Positions 8,294 to 15,430 of a stretch of DNA of 64,000 nt are shown in pieces. Position 1 is the first letter of the stretch. Every line of letters begins with the position of its first letter. A program made the position numbers and the translations under genes. The DNA comes from Paludibacteraceae bacterium. GTDB lineage: Bacteria; Bacteroidota; Bacteroidia; Bacteroidales; Paludibacteraceae. Location: contig JAFVTU010000012.1 of NCBI GenBank assembly GCA_017503075.1, forward strand, positions 1 through 64,000. Direction: 5' to 3'. The notes under the pieces were generated by a model that saw only the letters and a program-made list of their open reading frames with translations, ran no database searches and had not been told where the DNA came from.

Positions 8294-9700
8294 ATGAAAA
8301 TACAATTCTTGGGCGCAGCACGCGAGGTGACAGGTAGCAAACACTTGATTACGACCAATACGGGAACCACTATTTTGTTAGACTGTGGTATGTATCAAGG
8401 TAAAGGCATGGAAACCGATGAGACCAATCGTGAATTGGGCTTCGATCCAAAGGATATACACTATCTATTGCTGTCTCATGCGCATATTGATCATTCAGGA
8501 TTAATACCTTATATATATAGTCGTGGATTTCGAGGTAAAATCTATTGCACAGCTGCTACGCGCGACTTGTGTGAGTTGATGTTGCAAGATACGGCATTTA
8601 TCCAAAAACAGGATGTGCGGTGGTATAATAAGAAGATGGACCGTCTGCATAAACCTAAGATTAAACCTCTCTTTGACACTAATCACGCGCAGCAGGTAAT
8701 GAAGTTATTCCGCACAGTGAAATACGATACACCTTACCGCATTGATGAGCAGATACAGGTGCAGTTCACTAATTCAGGACATATGCTAGGATCGGCAGTT
8801 ATTAGTCTGACAATCAAGGAGGGCAATGAAGTGAAACGCATTGCTTATACAGGTGATGTCGGGCGTTTGCATAGTCATATACTGAGTGCGCCACAGGCTT
8901 TCCCACAATGCGATTACCTGATATGTGAGTCCACTTATGGCAACCGTTTACACGACGATGAGTTGGTATCGGAAGAGCAACTATTGGGCGTGGTAGAAGA
9001 GACTTGTATGTATAAGAAGGGCAAATTGTTGATACCATCGTTTTCCGTGGGTAGAACGCAAGAGATTGTGTATGTGCTGAATGAATTGTACAATGATGGA
9101 CGACTGGAGCGTGTGCCAGTATATGTAGATTCGCCTCTGTCAGCTAATGCTACGGAGATATTTCGCCGTTATGCCGATACGCTGAACGAGCAAGTGCGTG
9201 ATACCATGCGCTTTGATCCAGATCCTTTTGGGTTTAATACCTTGCATTATATTACCGACCTCAATGACTCAAAGGCATTGAATAAGAGCCAGCAACCATG
9301 TATCGTGATTTCTGCATCAGGTATGTTGGAGGCAGGACGCATCAAGCACCACGTATCAAACCACATTGACGACCCAACAACAACGATATTGATTGTGGGC
9401 TATTGCACCCCAACATCATTAGGCGCACGCATACAAGACCCTAGTTTACGATATGTGAGCATATTTGGATATGACCACAGAATTCGTGCCCAAGTGACTA
9501 AGATAGAGGGATTCTCTGGGCATGGTGATTATAGTGAAATGATACAATACTTTACTAGTTGTCTGAATGTAGAGCAAATACGAAAGGTATTTATTGTACA
9601 CGGAGAAAGCCAATCACAAGAAGCAATGAAAGATCATTTGTATGAAGCAGGTTTTAGAGGCATTATGATTCCAGAGAAGGGAGAGGAAGTGGAAATATAA
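8294..9700 (+). CDS. Metallo-beta-lactamase/beta-CASP ribonuclease
   Basis: A zinc-dependent RNase of the CPSF73-like beta-CASP family, expected to act on RNA in the cytoplasm. Residues 62-67 are HAHIDH, the metal-binding motif. Further metal ligands are seen in NSGHMLGSAV (about 160-170) and TGDVG (about 191). The beta-CASP insert carries VDSPLSANATEIF, and the C-terminal motifs are ISASGMLEAGRI, GYCTPTSLGARI and FSGHGDYSEM. The length of 468 residues is normal. It has its own promoter and ends 90 bp before the tRNA-Ser gene. Whether it acts as an endo- or exonuclease, and on which RNA, cannot be told from the sequence. Confidence 0.93.
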   Translation: MKIQFLGAAREVTGSKHLITTNTGTTILLDCGMYQGKGMETDETNRELGFDPKDIHYLLLSHAHIDHSGLIPYIYSRGFRGKIYCTAATRDLCELMLQDTAFIQKQDVRWYNKKMDRLHKPKIKPLFDTNHAQQVMKLFRTVKYDTPYRIDEQIQVQFTNSGHMLGSAVISLTIKEGNEVKRIAYTGDVGRLHSHILSAPQAFPQCDYLICESTYGNRLHDDELVSEEQLLGVVEETCMYKKGKLLIPSFSVGRTQEIVYVLNELYNDGRLERVPVYVDSPLSANATEIFRRYADTLNEQVRDTMRFDPDPFGFNTLHYITDLNDSKALNKSQQPCIVISASGMLEAGRIKHHVSNHIDDPTTTILIVGYCTPTSLGARIQDPSLRYVSIFGYDHRIRAQVTKIEGFSGHGDYSEMIQYFTSCLNVEQIRKVFIVHGESQSQEAMKDHLYEAGFRGIMIPEKGEEVEI

Positions 9701-9746
9701 AAATGATGGTGCAAAGGATAAATTTCAAAAAAATAACAGGTACAAT

Positions 9747-9777
9747 TTGCGTATGTGAGAAAAAAGCAGTACCTTTG
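9747..9777 (+). promoter_or_regulatory. Promoter for tRNA-Ser
   Basis: TTG (9747-9749), a 20-bp spacer, TACCTTTG (9770-9777). It stands 14 bp before the mature tRNA 5' end. Confidence 0.85.
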
Positions 9778-9791
9778 CAGTCACTTACGAT

Positions 9792-9878
9792 GGAAAGTTG
9801 TCTGAGTGGTCGAAAGAGCCGCACTCGAAATGCGGTATACGCGTAAGCGTATCGGGGGTTCGAATCCCTCACTTTCCG
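9792..9878 (+). tRNA. tRNA-Ser(CGA)
   Basis: An 87-nt class II tRNA. The acceptor stem GGAAAGT (9792-9798) pairs with ACTTTCC (9871-9877), with discriminator G at 9878. The anticodon stem CCGCA/TGCGG encloses the loop CTCGAAA, so the anticodon is CGA. There is a long variable arm (ATACGCGTAAGCGTAT) and the T loop GGTTCGAATCC. The terminal CCA is not encoded (the next bases are CA). The 3' end is the integration site of the island described below: its last bases recur at 14815-14831. Confidence 0.97.
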
Positions 9879-9880
9879 CA
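9864..9880 (+). repeat. Attachment repeat, left copy (in tRNA-Ser 3' end)
   Basis: The 17 bases ATCCCTCACTTTCCGCA cover the T-stem and acceptor 3' half of tRNA-Ser and recur exactly at 14815-14831. This is the signature of tyrosine-recombinase integration into a tRNA gene. Confidence 0.85.
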
Positions 9881-9941
9881 AATAAAAAGAGTGATTTGTC
9901 TGTCTAAGTTTACTTAAGCAAGCAAATCACTCTTTTTATTT
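9880..9941 (+). terminator. Terminator after tRNA-Ser (island left end)
   Basis: A perfect 19-bp stem pairs AAATAAAAAGAGTGATTTG (9880-9898) with its complement at 9923-9941, with A- and T-rich ends. It can work in both directions, including for the minus-strand gene ending at 9999. Confidence 0.85.
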
Positions 9942-9998
9942 GAACAAGGTGCCAGCGGCAGCTTGTTGGGATTACGCAGCAATCCCTCTCTCCCTCCT

Positions 9999-11309
9999 CT
10001 ACTCACTCAGCCCTACCAGCACACCCACTTCATTCCATAGTGCAAAGAGTTTGCCATCTGAGGTACTTACCAGTAGCTCTACCTGCGAATGCACCGTCAC
10101 AGCCCGTAATGCAGGATAATCTACCAGCGCAAATTTGGCTATTTGCACCGCTTCGTCATGATGACGATACAAGACACGCAATGTTCGGCGACTACATTCT
10201 ATATCGACAATTTGGTATTCTGTTGTTGGTACCAATCCCTCCTCGCTATACCGTCGCAATTCCGTTTCACGCTTCATTTCGTCACTCATCTGACGCGCAC
10301 GATTTACTAATTGGGGATCGTCTTGTTCGTGTAGCGTAACGAGTTGCTTGGGCAATAGTCTATTCAATGCATATTCCTCTTCGGGCGTGAAAGTCAAAAC
10401 ATGTTTTCCATTAATCTCCTCTAATTTCCACCAGAGATTTATGCCAGTTGTCTTTCGTTCCTGGGTATGCAACAGCCGAACGGACTGATGATGGTTAAAG
10501 AGGAGCATAAAATGTTCTGCCTGCGTTACGCTTTGCTGGTCTTCTATGCGCATAATGTCATAGATGGCATCCGTTGTGCCGTTCTTCAGCCAAAACCACA
10601 ACGTATCTCCTGCCTTATTGCTACTCGCATCGCGCCACCATTGCCACCACATAAATGGCATGGGAGTTGTGCCTTTCTGGAAAATATCCTCTACATATGT
10701 AGGCTCATAGTACAAGCGCAACACGATGCCTCCGAAGTATCCCATCCACCACCAGCTATCGACATCCTCTCTCTCTATTGTTTGCACCAATTGTTGCGCA
10801 GCATCATTGGCATTGACTTGCTGGGGATAAAGTTGGTGCAAATGGTTATTAAGCTCATTGATTACTTGCGCAGTTGCCCGCATGCCTTTTTGCTGATAGG
10901 GATTAATGTGATTACATTTGGCATAGAGCAAGCCCAACAAGATATAATACAACATCCGATCCTTCCCCCATAGCATTTGTATCTGCTGCCATGTGTCGTT
11001 GTCTATGCTTTGGGGTTGGGTATGTTCCTCTGGAGGTGCATCCAATCGTAACACTTCGGGCGAATTTTTCAGTTGATTGCACAAATCCCAAACGGTGGGT
11101 AAATGGGGTAATATCTCCTCGGGCACGCCAAACAGCCTGCCAATCTCCTCCCAAAGGTGATTGACAGCTCTGTCGCCCAATGTATCGTCTATCAAGCGAG
11201 TGATATTCATTCTGCCCTTTTGCCCCAGCAGGCTTGCCAATCGGGTATTGTTGACAGCAAAAAAGCACTGTTTGACCAATTGTTGTAATATGTCTTTGCG
11301 GTTCGTCAT
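9999..11309 (-). CDS. Unknown 436-residue protein of the tRNA-Ser island
   Basis: I do not recognise this family. From ATG 11309 (MTNRKDILQQL) the product is soluble, with no signal peptide or membrane segment. The N-terminal 100 residues look helical. The middle is unusually rich in tryptophan (DSWWWMGYFGG, MPFMWWQWWRD, DTLWFWLKNG, INLWWKLEE). The C-terminal 100 residues look like a beta-rich domain (VDIECSRRTLRVLYRHHDEA to LFALWNEVGVLVG). No catalytic motif is evident. The promoter is at 11322-11352, and the predicted transcript starts only about six bases before the ATG. It is divergent from the other island genes. A role as a sensor or binding component of the island is possible but not shown. 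Confidence 0.75.
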   Translation of the reverse strand: MTNRKDILQQLVKQCFFAVNNTRLASLLGQKGRMNITRLIDDTLGDRAVNHLWEEIGRLFGVPEEILPHLPTVWDLCNQLKNSPEVLRLDAPPEEHTQPQSIDNDTWQQIQMLWGKDRMLYYILLGLLYAKCNHINPYQQKGMRATAQVINELNNHLHQLYPQQVNANDAAQQLVQTIEREDVDSWWWMGYFGGIVLRLYYEPTYVEDIFQKGTTPMPFMWWQWWRDASSNKAGDTLWFWLKNGTTDAIYDIMRIEDQQSVTQAEHFMLLFNHHQSVRLLHTQERKTTGINLWWKLEEINGKHVLTFTPEEEYALNRLLPKQLVTLHEQDDPQLVNRARQMSDEMKRETELRRYSEEGLVPTTEYQIVDIECSRRTLRVLYRHHDEAVQIAKFALVDYPALRAVTVHSQVELLVSTSDGKLFALWNEVGVLVGLSE

Positions 11310-11321
11310 AGAAATTTCGCG

Positions 11322-11352
11322 CAAAGGTACACAAAAATTGGTGTTTATGCAA
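11322..11352 (-). promoter_or_regulatory. Promoter for the 436-residue island gene
   Basis: Minus strand TTG (11350-11352), a 20-bp spacer, TACCTTTG (11322-11329). The start near 11315 leaves a leader of about six bases. Confidence 0.8.
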
Positions 11353-11431
11353 ATCTCTCTGCCATTTTTGTATCAAAGTCTTCTGGTTTGATACAAGATT
11401 ACGCTTGTTTATCCTTTTCAGGTACGATTCA

Positions 11432-11524
11432 TTGGCATTTTCATAATTTTTAACTAATTTTGCAGCGAAAATGAGAAATAATGCTCCTAAAATTTTGCTC
11501 TTTGAAAAAAATGTAGTAATTTTG
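11432..11524 (+). promoter_or_regulatory. Two tandem promoters for the island plus-strand genes
   Basis: P1: TTG (11432-11434), 20 bp, TAATTTTG (11455-11462). P2: TTG (11495-11497), 19 bp, TAATTTTG (11517-11524). The second predicts a start near 11531 and a leader of about 390 nt before the first clear gene at 11922. Confidence 0.7.
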
Positions 11525-11921
11525 TAGTGTTTTGGGGGGAAATCCAAAACAGAAAGCGTAATTACTTTTGACCCAACAAACAGAAATCTGGTACATTTCA
11601 TCAACAGAAGGGCAAAGAGTAAGCGTTTCCGTGTATATGAACTTTTTGAGAAATCGTATACAGCGTGGAGCATTATTTCTCTTTGTTTCTGTAGGGTTTA
11701 CCAGAGCCTTGTTTGTGACGAAGGAAGATATTACTCTGCGCTTTTTGTATAAAAATCTTTCAATTTCCTTGGCGGTTTCGAGACAAACACGGCAACGAGA
11801 CGGCAACGAGACGGCAACGAAAGCACTTTTTACTAAGGAATCAATACAAAATTCGCAAGAAAAGGGAAGATACTATACGTTTTTAAACCATTGAAAAATA
11901 AACTGATAAACACAAAAGAAT
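11525..11921 (+). other. Long leader of the island operon with an 11-bp tandem repeat
   Basis: This gap of about 400 bp has no convincing gene. A frame open from a TTG at 11568 to 11894 could encode about 108 residues; its only ATG is internal (11638) and it matches no family I know. Three exact 11-bp units of ACGGCAACGAG lie at 11789-11821. The stretch may be a regulatory leader RNA or a decayed gene. Confidence 0.45.
11789..11821 (+). repeat. Three 11-bp units ACGGCAACGAG
   Basis: Three consecutive copies (11789-11799, 11800-11810, 11811-11821), the last with one change. The 11-bp period equals that of the intergenic elements at 26025, 41900 and 46016, although the unit sequence differs. 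Confidence 0.8.
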
Positions 11922-12149
11922 ATGACTTACATGTACGAAGTAGTCGTTACGCGCGACTTGAACACAGGCAGACATCGCCTGCCAGCAGGGCTTTCCGTCC
12001 GAGTACCACATGACCAAATGTCAAGTCCTCTATACTCTGTAGAGGGTAAACGTCGTATTGCAGAAGCATTTGCCATGCAATGTGGTATAGACATGAGTAG
12101 TGCGATTCACTATATCAGCACTGCCTATATGGAAGCAAAGAGAATGTGA
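11922..12149 (+). CDS. Small DUF6140-like protein
   Basis: A 75-residue soluble protein. Its pattern is a beta-strand with basic residues (YEVVVTRDLNTGRHRLPAGLSV), a short loop, then a helix (KRRIAEAFAMQCGIDMSSA) and a final strand. This resembles small Bacteroidales proteins grouped as DUF6140, which typically accompany mobile islands. The assignment is from memory of the pattern and is moderate. It is the first clear gene behind the two island promoters, 32 bp ahead of the GTPase gene, and is likely cotranscribed with it. The function is unknown. Its codon use and base composition are less AT-rich than those of the following genes, so it may have joined the cluster separately. Confidence 0.6.
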   Translation: MTYMYEVVVTRDLNTGRHRLPAGLSVRVPHDQMSSPLYSVEGKRRIAEAFAMQCGIDMSSAIHYISTAYMEAKRM

Positions 12150-12181
12150 AATATTATTTATAACAAATAAAAACTTAAATT

Positions 12182-12835
12182 ATGTTACCATATATACTAA
12201 TTTCACCATTAATCCCTCTTGGAATTGTGTTATTTAGAAAATTAAACAACAAATCATTAGTTGTTATGGGACACTCTAACTCCGGTAAAACTGCTTTACT
12301 TTGGCAATTAGGGCTAAAAGAAGACTTTAATCCAAATGATCCCAAAACGACAGAAATATCTCTGTATCCAGCTCCAATCGTGGTAAAATTTAAAGGACGC
12401 GAATACCAAGTGCAAGATTTGTCAGGATTAATTGATCAGCGCAGGTGTGGTGGATATGATCAGTATCTCAAGAATAACATCATTATTATTGTTTTTAATG
12501 GCGTTAAATTCCTTGAAGAGGCAAAGAATAAAGGTACTTATTATCAACATTGCATTGGAATATTTAGATATGTATTTGACCACTTTAACAAACCCAAGAA
12601 CCTAATCCAACGTTTGTTTAATAGAAAACAGGTATTAATAACTATAGCCTCTCATGAGGATCAATATATCTCACAAGGTTCTACATTAAAAAACGATATT
12701 AAGAAATGCATCAGTGGTAGCAAATACGCACCTATATTCAAAGAAGGATTCTTTTGTGCAGACTTACATTTAGAACAGAACAAAGAAAAAAATCAAAAAC
12801 TGATTTGGGGGTATATAAATAAACAACTACCATGA
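12182..12835 (+). CDS. Membrane-anchored small GTPase-like protein (SRP receptor beta-like layout)
   Basis: The product has 217 residues. Residues 1-18 (MLPYILISPLIPLGIVLF) form a hydrophobic N-terminal anchor. A P-loop follows at 30-37 (GHSNSGKT), a switch I-like PKTTEIS at 54-60, and the DxxG motif DLSG at 79-82. The G4 position reads ASHED (156-160) in place of NKxD, so guanine specificity is doubtful. FFCADL near 190 sits where G5 is expected. One membrane segment followed by a Ras/Arf-type domain is the layout of eukaryotic SRP receptor beta. Here it is most likely a membrane-tethered switch of unknown role. The stop overlaps the next start by 4 bp (ATGA), indicating translational coupling to the tail-anchored protein. 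AT-rich composition suggests transfer. Confidence 0.7.
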   Translation: MLPYILISPLIPLGIVLFRKLNNKSLVVMGHSNSGKTALLWQLGLKEDFNPNDPKTTEISLYPAPIVVKFKGREYQVQDLSGLIDQRRCGGYDQYLKNNIIIIVFNGVKFLEEAKNKGTYYQHCIGIFRYVFDHFNKPKNLIQRLFNRKQVLITIASHEDQYISQGSTLKNDIKKCISGSKYAPIFKEGFFCADLHLEQNKEKNQKLIWGYINKQLP

Positions 12836-13296
12836 AAAACATCCTATTGCATCAGAACTTCTTTTCTGTTGATGAAAGTGTCTGTTTAATAGATGGACAG
12901 AAAATAGAAGATAGCAACAAAAAAATGCAGGCTGTAAATCGGATGAGGAAAGCACAATGTGGACGTCCGTTAAAAGCTGATAAACGGTATTCCAACGAAT
13001 TACCATCTATTACATGCACTATTTACACCAATGGCTTTAATTCGTTGCTCGTTAAATCTCATTTTATATCTAAAGATGAAAGTGATCGAAGAATTGTCTA
13101 TCACTTTTTCACAGAAGACATATCGAACGCAACAAAAACGCTACAATCATACTGCGCTCAACTTGGGATGAAATTGCACCCCAAAGACTGTGAAGTAATA
13201 AACAAACTTATTACGAAACAACGAAAGAAAACAATATTTGCTATATTGTTACTTTCTATTACATTACTCATCATATTGTTATTTTTAACCTTTTAA
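12832..13296 (+). CDS. Tail-anchored membrane protein of unknown function
   Basis: A 154-residue protein, mostly soluble and basic, ending in one strongly hydrophobic segment (about 134-154, TIFAILLLSITLLIILLFLTF without its first residues) preceded by KQRKK. The rest would therefore face the cytoplasm with the tail in the membrane. No family recognised. Residues 35-50 (NRMRKAQCGRPLKADKR) are strongly positive. It overlaps the GTPase-like gene by 4 bp and precedes the next gene by 13 bp, so the two membrane proteins are probably made together and may interact. The base composition is AT-rich like its neighbours. Confidence 0.7.
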   Translation: MKNILLHQNFFSVDESVCLIDGQKIEDSNKKMQAVNRMRKAQCGRPLKADKRYSNELPSITCTIYTNGFNSLLVKSHFISKDESDRRIVYHFFTEDISNATKTLQSYCAQLGMKLHPKDCEVINKLITKQRKKTIFAILLLSITLLIILLFLTF

Positions 13297-13309
13297 TTGA
13301 CTTTTCGTT

Positions 13310-14134
13310 ATGAACAATGCACCACAAATTATTCTTGTATCACACGAAGATACTACTGCAGCTTTTCCTTTGGAAAAAGATAGCAACAAATTGAATCCTA
13401 CTATTTGTCTAAAAGCCCCCTATGAGATTGAATCCTTAAAAAAGGAGGGATATAGATTTCCTGAAAAAATCCAAGAAGGTACTATAGTGACATTAAATCC
13501 GTACAATAAAAAGCAATATATTGATATAACGGATGATACAACGATTCTAAAGGATAAGATGATCGTTCTTGAAGACATATTTCGTCTTCTTGGTGTACAA
13601 AATGTATATTTTGAGTTGAAATTAGATTCTTATACAACAGAAGAACGTTCGTTAAATGTTAAAGCCACAGCTAAGGGTTGGAAAGTAGGTACTAATATTC
13701 AACGAAAAAAATCTAAAGACTACAAAGAAACATTTTATAGAGCTTTTGAGGCAAAACCATTAACCATAGAACAACTAAAAGTGAATTATCGAACTGTCAA
13801 AGAAAAAATAAAAGGTACACCTCTCGAATATGAAACAGAAATTATGAGTCTTATTGAGAGACGAAATCCCGATTTCGTTTTAAACGACATAATAAATACG
13901 TGTTCCTGCGAACTATCAAAAGAAATGAATGATAAATTAGATTGTCTTGCTACGCTCCAACACTTTGATCCTAACATTTTCAACCTAAGCGTCAAAGCAC
14001 GTCAAGAAATTAACACAAAAGCTGTAATCCAAATTCGTTGTCAATGCATTTGGGACTGGGAGAAGGCGTCTGACATAGTCAAAGAAACATACAAAAACAT
14101 CTATAAAACATATATGATGGAGAAGTTATCATGA
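13310..14134 (+). CDS. Unknown 274-residue protein of the island operon
   Basis: A soluble protein without signal peptide or membrane segment, and no family recognised. The N-terminal 60 residues are beta-rich and include PEKIQEGTIVTLNPYNKKQY. Residues 75-130 (VLEDIFRLLGVQNVYFELKL and after) resemble a compact alpha/beta segment. The second half is helical with several charged stretches and a cysteine pair (NTCSCEL). It follows the tail-anchored protein by 13 bp and overlaps the next gene by 4 bp. It is thus part of the same translationally coupled group and probably works with the GTPase-like protein. No catalytic residues can be pointed out. Confidence 0.7.
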   Translation: MNNAPQIILVSHEDTTAAFPLEKDSNKLNPTICLKAPYEIESLKKEGYRFPEKIQEGTIVTLNPYNKKQYIDITDDTTILKDKMIVLEDIFRLLGVQNVYFELKLDSYTTEERSLNVKATAKGWKVGTNIQRKKSKDYKETFYRAFEAKPLTIEQLKVNYRTVKEKIKGTPLEYETEIMSLIERRNPDFVLNDIINTCSCELSKEMNDKLDCLATLQHFDPNIFNLSVKARQEINTKAVIQIRCQCIWDWEKASDIVKETYKNIYKTYMMEKLS

Positions 14135-14484
14135 CCTCCACTCTAACCTTTCCCCTTCCTGCAAGGCGCGTGTTTGCTTGTGTGAAACATGTCTTGCAGA
14201 CAACGGATGACTTTAAACGTGTGCGGTACGATGAGGACAAATTTGTCCTCACCGCATCGCATGGCTGGCGTCTTATTCCTACAGGACAAGACATCCGCAT
14301 TCGCGTGGTAGCCAAAGGCACGCAAACCACAGATGTTATCATTGAGAGCAAGGCGAAGATATTCATTAACCTACTTGCCATTCCACAAAACAAACGCAAT
14401 GTGCAAGAACTCTCTAACTATATCCAAAATCGCGTTTATAAACTTTGCTCCGACGAGGAGATAAAACTGCGCAAGTATGAGTAA
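14131..14484 (+). CDS. Unknown 117-residue protein of the island operon
   Basis: A small soluble protein with alternating strands: FPLPARRVFACVKHVLQ, then KFVLTASHGWRLIP, then DIRIRVVAKGTQTTDVIIES, and a C-terminal helix (NVQELSNYIQNRVYKL). The pattern helix, beta-sheet, helix is that of small lipid- or ligand-binding folds such as START/BamC-like domains; this is only a shape comparison. It overlaps the preceding gene by 4 bp (ATGA). Base composition is less AT-rich than that of the three genes before it. Function unknown. Confidence 0.65.
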   Translation: MTSTLTFPLPARRVFACVKHVLQTTDDFKRVRYDEDKFVLTASHGWRLIPTGQDIRIRVVAKGTQTTDVIIESKAKIFINLLAIPQNKRNVQELSNYIQNRVYKLCSDEEIKLRKYE

Positions 14485-14502
14485 AACCTTTTACAGACCA
14501 AC

Positions 14503-14787
14503 TTGTTAAGTGCATATTATCGTTTTAGTGCTTCAGGGGCTCCAGTTACTGAAGAAAATACTCAATCTTTATTTTTACGCTCGTTTGAACACGGATACCA
14601 GTCTTACGCAGGCATCCCTTGCAACCTATTTGCCGAATATGCCGAATATCTTATGAAGTCAAAGAACGAGGTAGATTTGATAGAATTAGCATTCATGGTA
14701 TTTGCAGTAGGCTTACATTGTATGGTCACTTGCGAATTTGATAAAAATACATTAATGCTAGAAAGCCGCTGTATAATAACGGAATAG
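14503..14787 (+). CDS. Possible small protein or gene fragment at the island end
   Basis: A frame of 94 codons, beginning with TTG at 14503 and without any ATG near its 5' end. It encodes SLFLRSFEHGYQSYAGIPCN and a hydrophobic stretch IELAFMVFAVGLHCMVT. It follows the previous gene by 18 bp. It could be a real last gene of the operon with a TTG start, or the remains of a gene cut when the island formed, since the right attachment repeat begins 28 bp after its stop. No family recognised. Confidence 0.4.
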   Translation: MLSAYYRFSASGAPVTEENTQSLFLRSFEHGYQSYAGIPCNLFAEYAEYLMKSKNEVDLIELAFMVFAVGLHCMVTCEFDKNTLMLESRCIITE

Positions 14788-14814
14788 GTGTTGTCTATAT
14801 GCTTTGCAGGACAG

Positions 14815-14831
14815 ATCCCTCACTTTCCGCA
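14815..14831 (+). repeat. Attachment repeat, right copy
   Basis: An exact 17-bp copy of the tRNA-Ser 3' end (compare 9864-9880). There is no tRNA body in front of it, so this marks the far end of the island. Confidence 0.85.
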
Positions 14832-14833
14832 GA

Positions 14834-14878
14834 AAAATGAATTAGGAATATCCTTTGGGGATATTCCTAATTCATTTT
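14834..14878. terminator. Strong bidirectional hairpin at the right island border
   Basis: A perfect 20-bp stem pairs AAAATGAATTAGGAATATCC (14834-14853) with 14859-14878, with a 5-base loop. It overlaps the stop codon of the XRE gene. It may be the original terminator of tRNA-Ser, displaced by the island. Confidence 0.85.
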
Positions 14879-15293
14879 ATCTTTCCTCAAATGTGCCATC
14901 TGAGTAGAAGATTACTATCTTTTGTATGGTACGTACTGAAGTAGGTTGCACTGCCACAGAAACAACAGCATCATTCGTTACACGCGACTCAATCGGAGAT
15001 TCATTCTTAGCGCTAGTAGCGGGTTCCACTTGAGAGAATAAAGTATTCCCCGCTTCTGATGAGCCAGGAATATAACCTTCAATATACTTTTCCCCAAACC
15101 CTAAAAATAACCAAGCAGGACTAATGAATGGAAAGTGATTGGCTACATTCTGTAAAAACTCTAAGCTAGGCTTGTTTCTACCACCTAAAATATTGGAAAT
15201 AGTACCAGCACTCACACCTAACTCCAAAGAAAGTTGCTTGGAATTAAGTTCCTGAGATTTCATTATTTCGATTAATCGTTCACGCTCGTCCAT
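14877..15293 (-). CDS. XRE-family helix-turn-helix regulator
   Basis: A 138-residue DNA-binding protein. From ATG 15293 (MDERERLIEIMKSQ) the N-terminal domain is a classic XRE helix-turn-helix: LNSKQLSLELGVSAGTISNI, followed by GRNKPSLEFLQNVANHFP. The ISPAWLFLGFGEKYI extension is typical of Bacteroidetes family members. The C-terminal third is a linker plus a short strand region (IQKIVIFYSDGTFEER). The longer frame start is rejected because the promoter (15352-15382) lies just upstream of it. A half operator lies inside this promoter and a perfect palindrome 33 bp further upstream, so autoregulation is likely. It sits immediately outside the island and may be native or belong to an older insertion. 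Confidence 0.85.
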   Translation of the reverse strand: MDERERLIEIMKSQELNSKQLSLELGVSAGTISNILGGRNKPSLEFLQNVANHFPFISPAWLFLGFGEKYIEGYIPGSSEAGNTLFSQVEPATSAKNESPIESRVTNDAVVSVAVQPTSVRTIQKIVIFYSDGTFEER

Positions 15294-15351
15294 AATATCA
15301 AGATATTGAACAATTATTAATATAGTTAATATTGGTTGTAAAATTTTACTG

Positions 15352-15382
15352 CAAAGGTACAAAAAATACTTCACATATGCAA
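15352..15382 (-). promoter_or_regulatory. Promoter of the XRE gene with operator half-site in the spacer
   Basis: Minus strand TTG (15380-15382), a 20-bp spacer, TACCTTTG (15352-15359). The spacer holds TATGTGAA (15370-15377), a near half-site of the palindrome at 15415-15430. Confidence 0.75.
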
Positions 15383-15414
15383 ATTTAATAATTCACAACT
15401 TAAAAATACAATAT

Positions 15415-15430
15415 ATTCACATTTGTGAAT
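15415..15430. promoter_or_regulatory. Palindromic operator ATTCACATTTGTGAAT
   Basis: A perfect inverted repeat: ATTCACA, TT, TGTGAAT. Half-sites ATTCACAA (15391-15398) and TTCACATA (15370-15377) lie between it and the XRE promoter. It is likely the binding site of the XRE protein, by inference from position. Confidence 0.6.

Larger units (their letters stand above)
9864..14831. mobile_element. 5-kb island integrated at tRNA-Ser, no integrase visible
   Basis: The island lies between two exact 17-bp copies of the tRNA-Ser 3' end. Each copy is followed by a terminator hairpin: 9880-9941 just inside the left copy and 14834-14878 just outside the right copy. That fits an insertion which separated the tRNA from its original downstream sequence. 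Inside are a 436-residue unknown gene on the minus strand and a plus-strand group of five to six genes from 11922 to 14787. The plus-strand genes between 12182 and 14134 are visibly more AT-rich than the flanking housekeeping genes. No recombinase, relaxase, phage or replication gene is present, so it is either a remnant or a satellite moved by an integrase encoded elsewhere. Confidence 0.75.

Noticed and set aside
8113..8370. N-terminal extension of the HAD protein by 86 codons
   Set aside because: The stretch contains both divergent promoters, a leader repeat and the start of the beta-CASP gene.
11450..11806. Minus-strand frame of 118 codons overlapping the island promoters
   Set aside because: It covers two plus-strand promoters and the 11-bp repeat, and its composition does not look like protein.
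12832..13296. Toxin-antitoxin assignment for the small island genes
   Set aside because: Neither size pattern nor motifs match a known pair; overlap alone is not enough.
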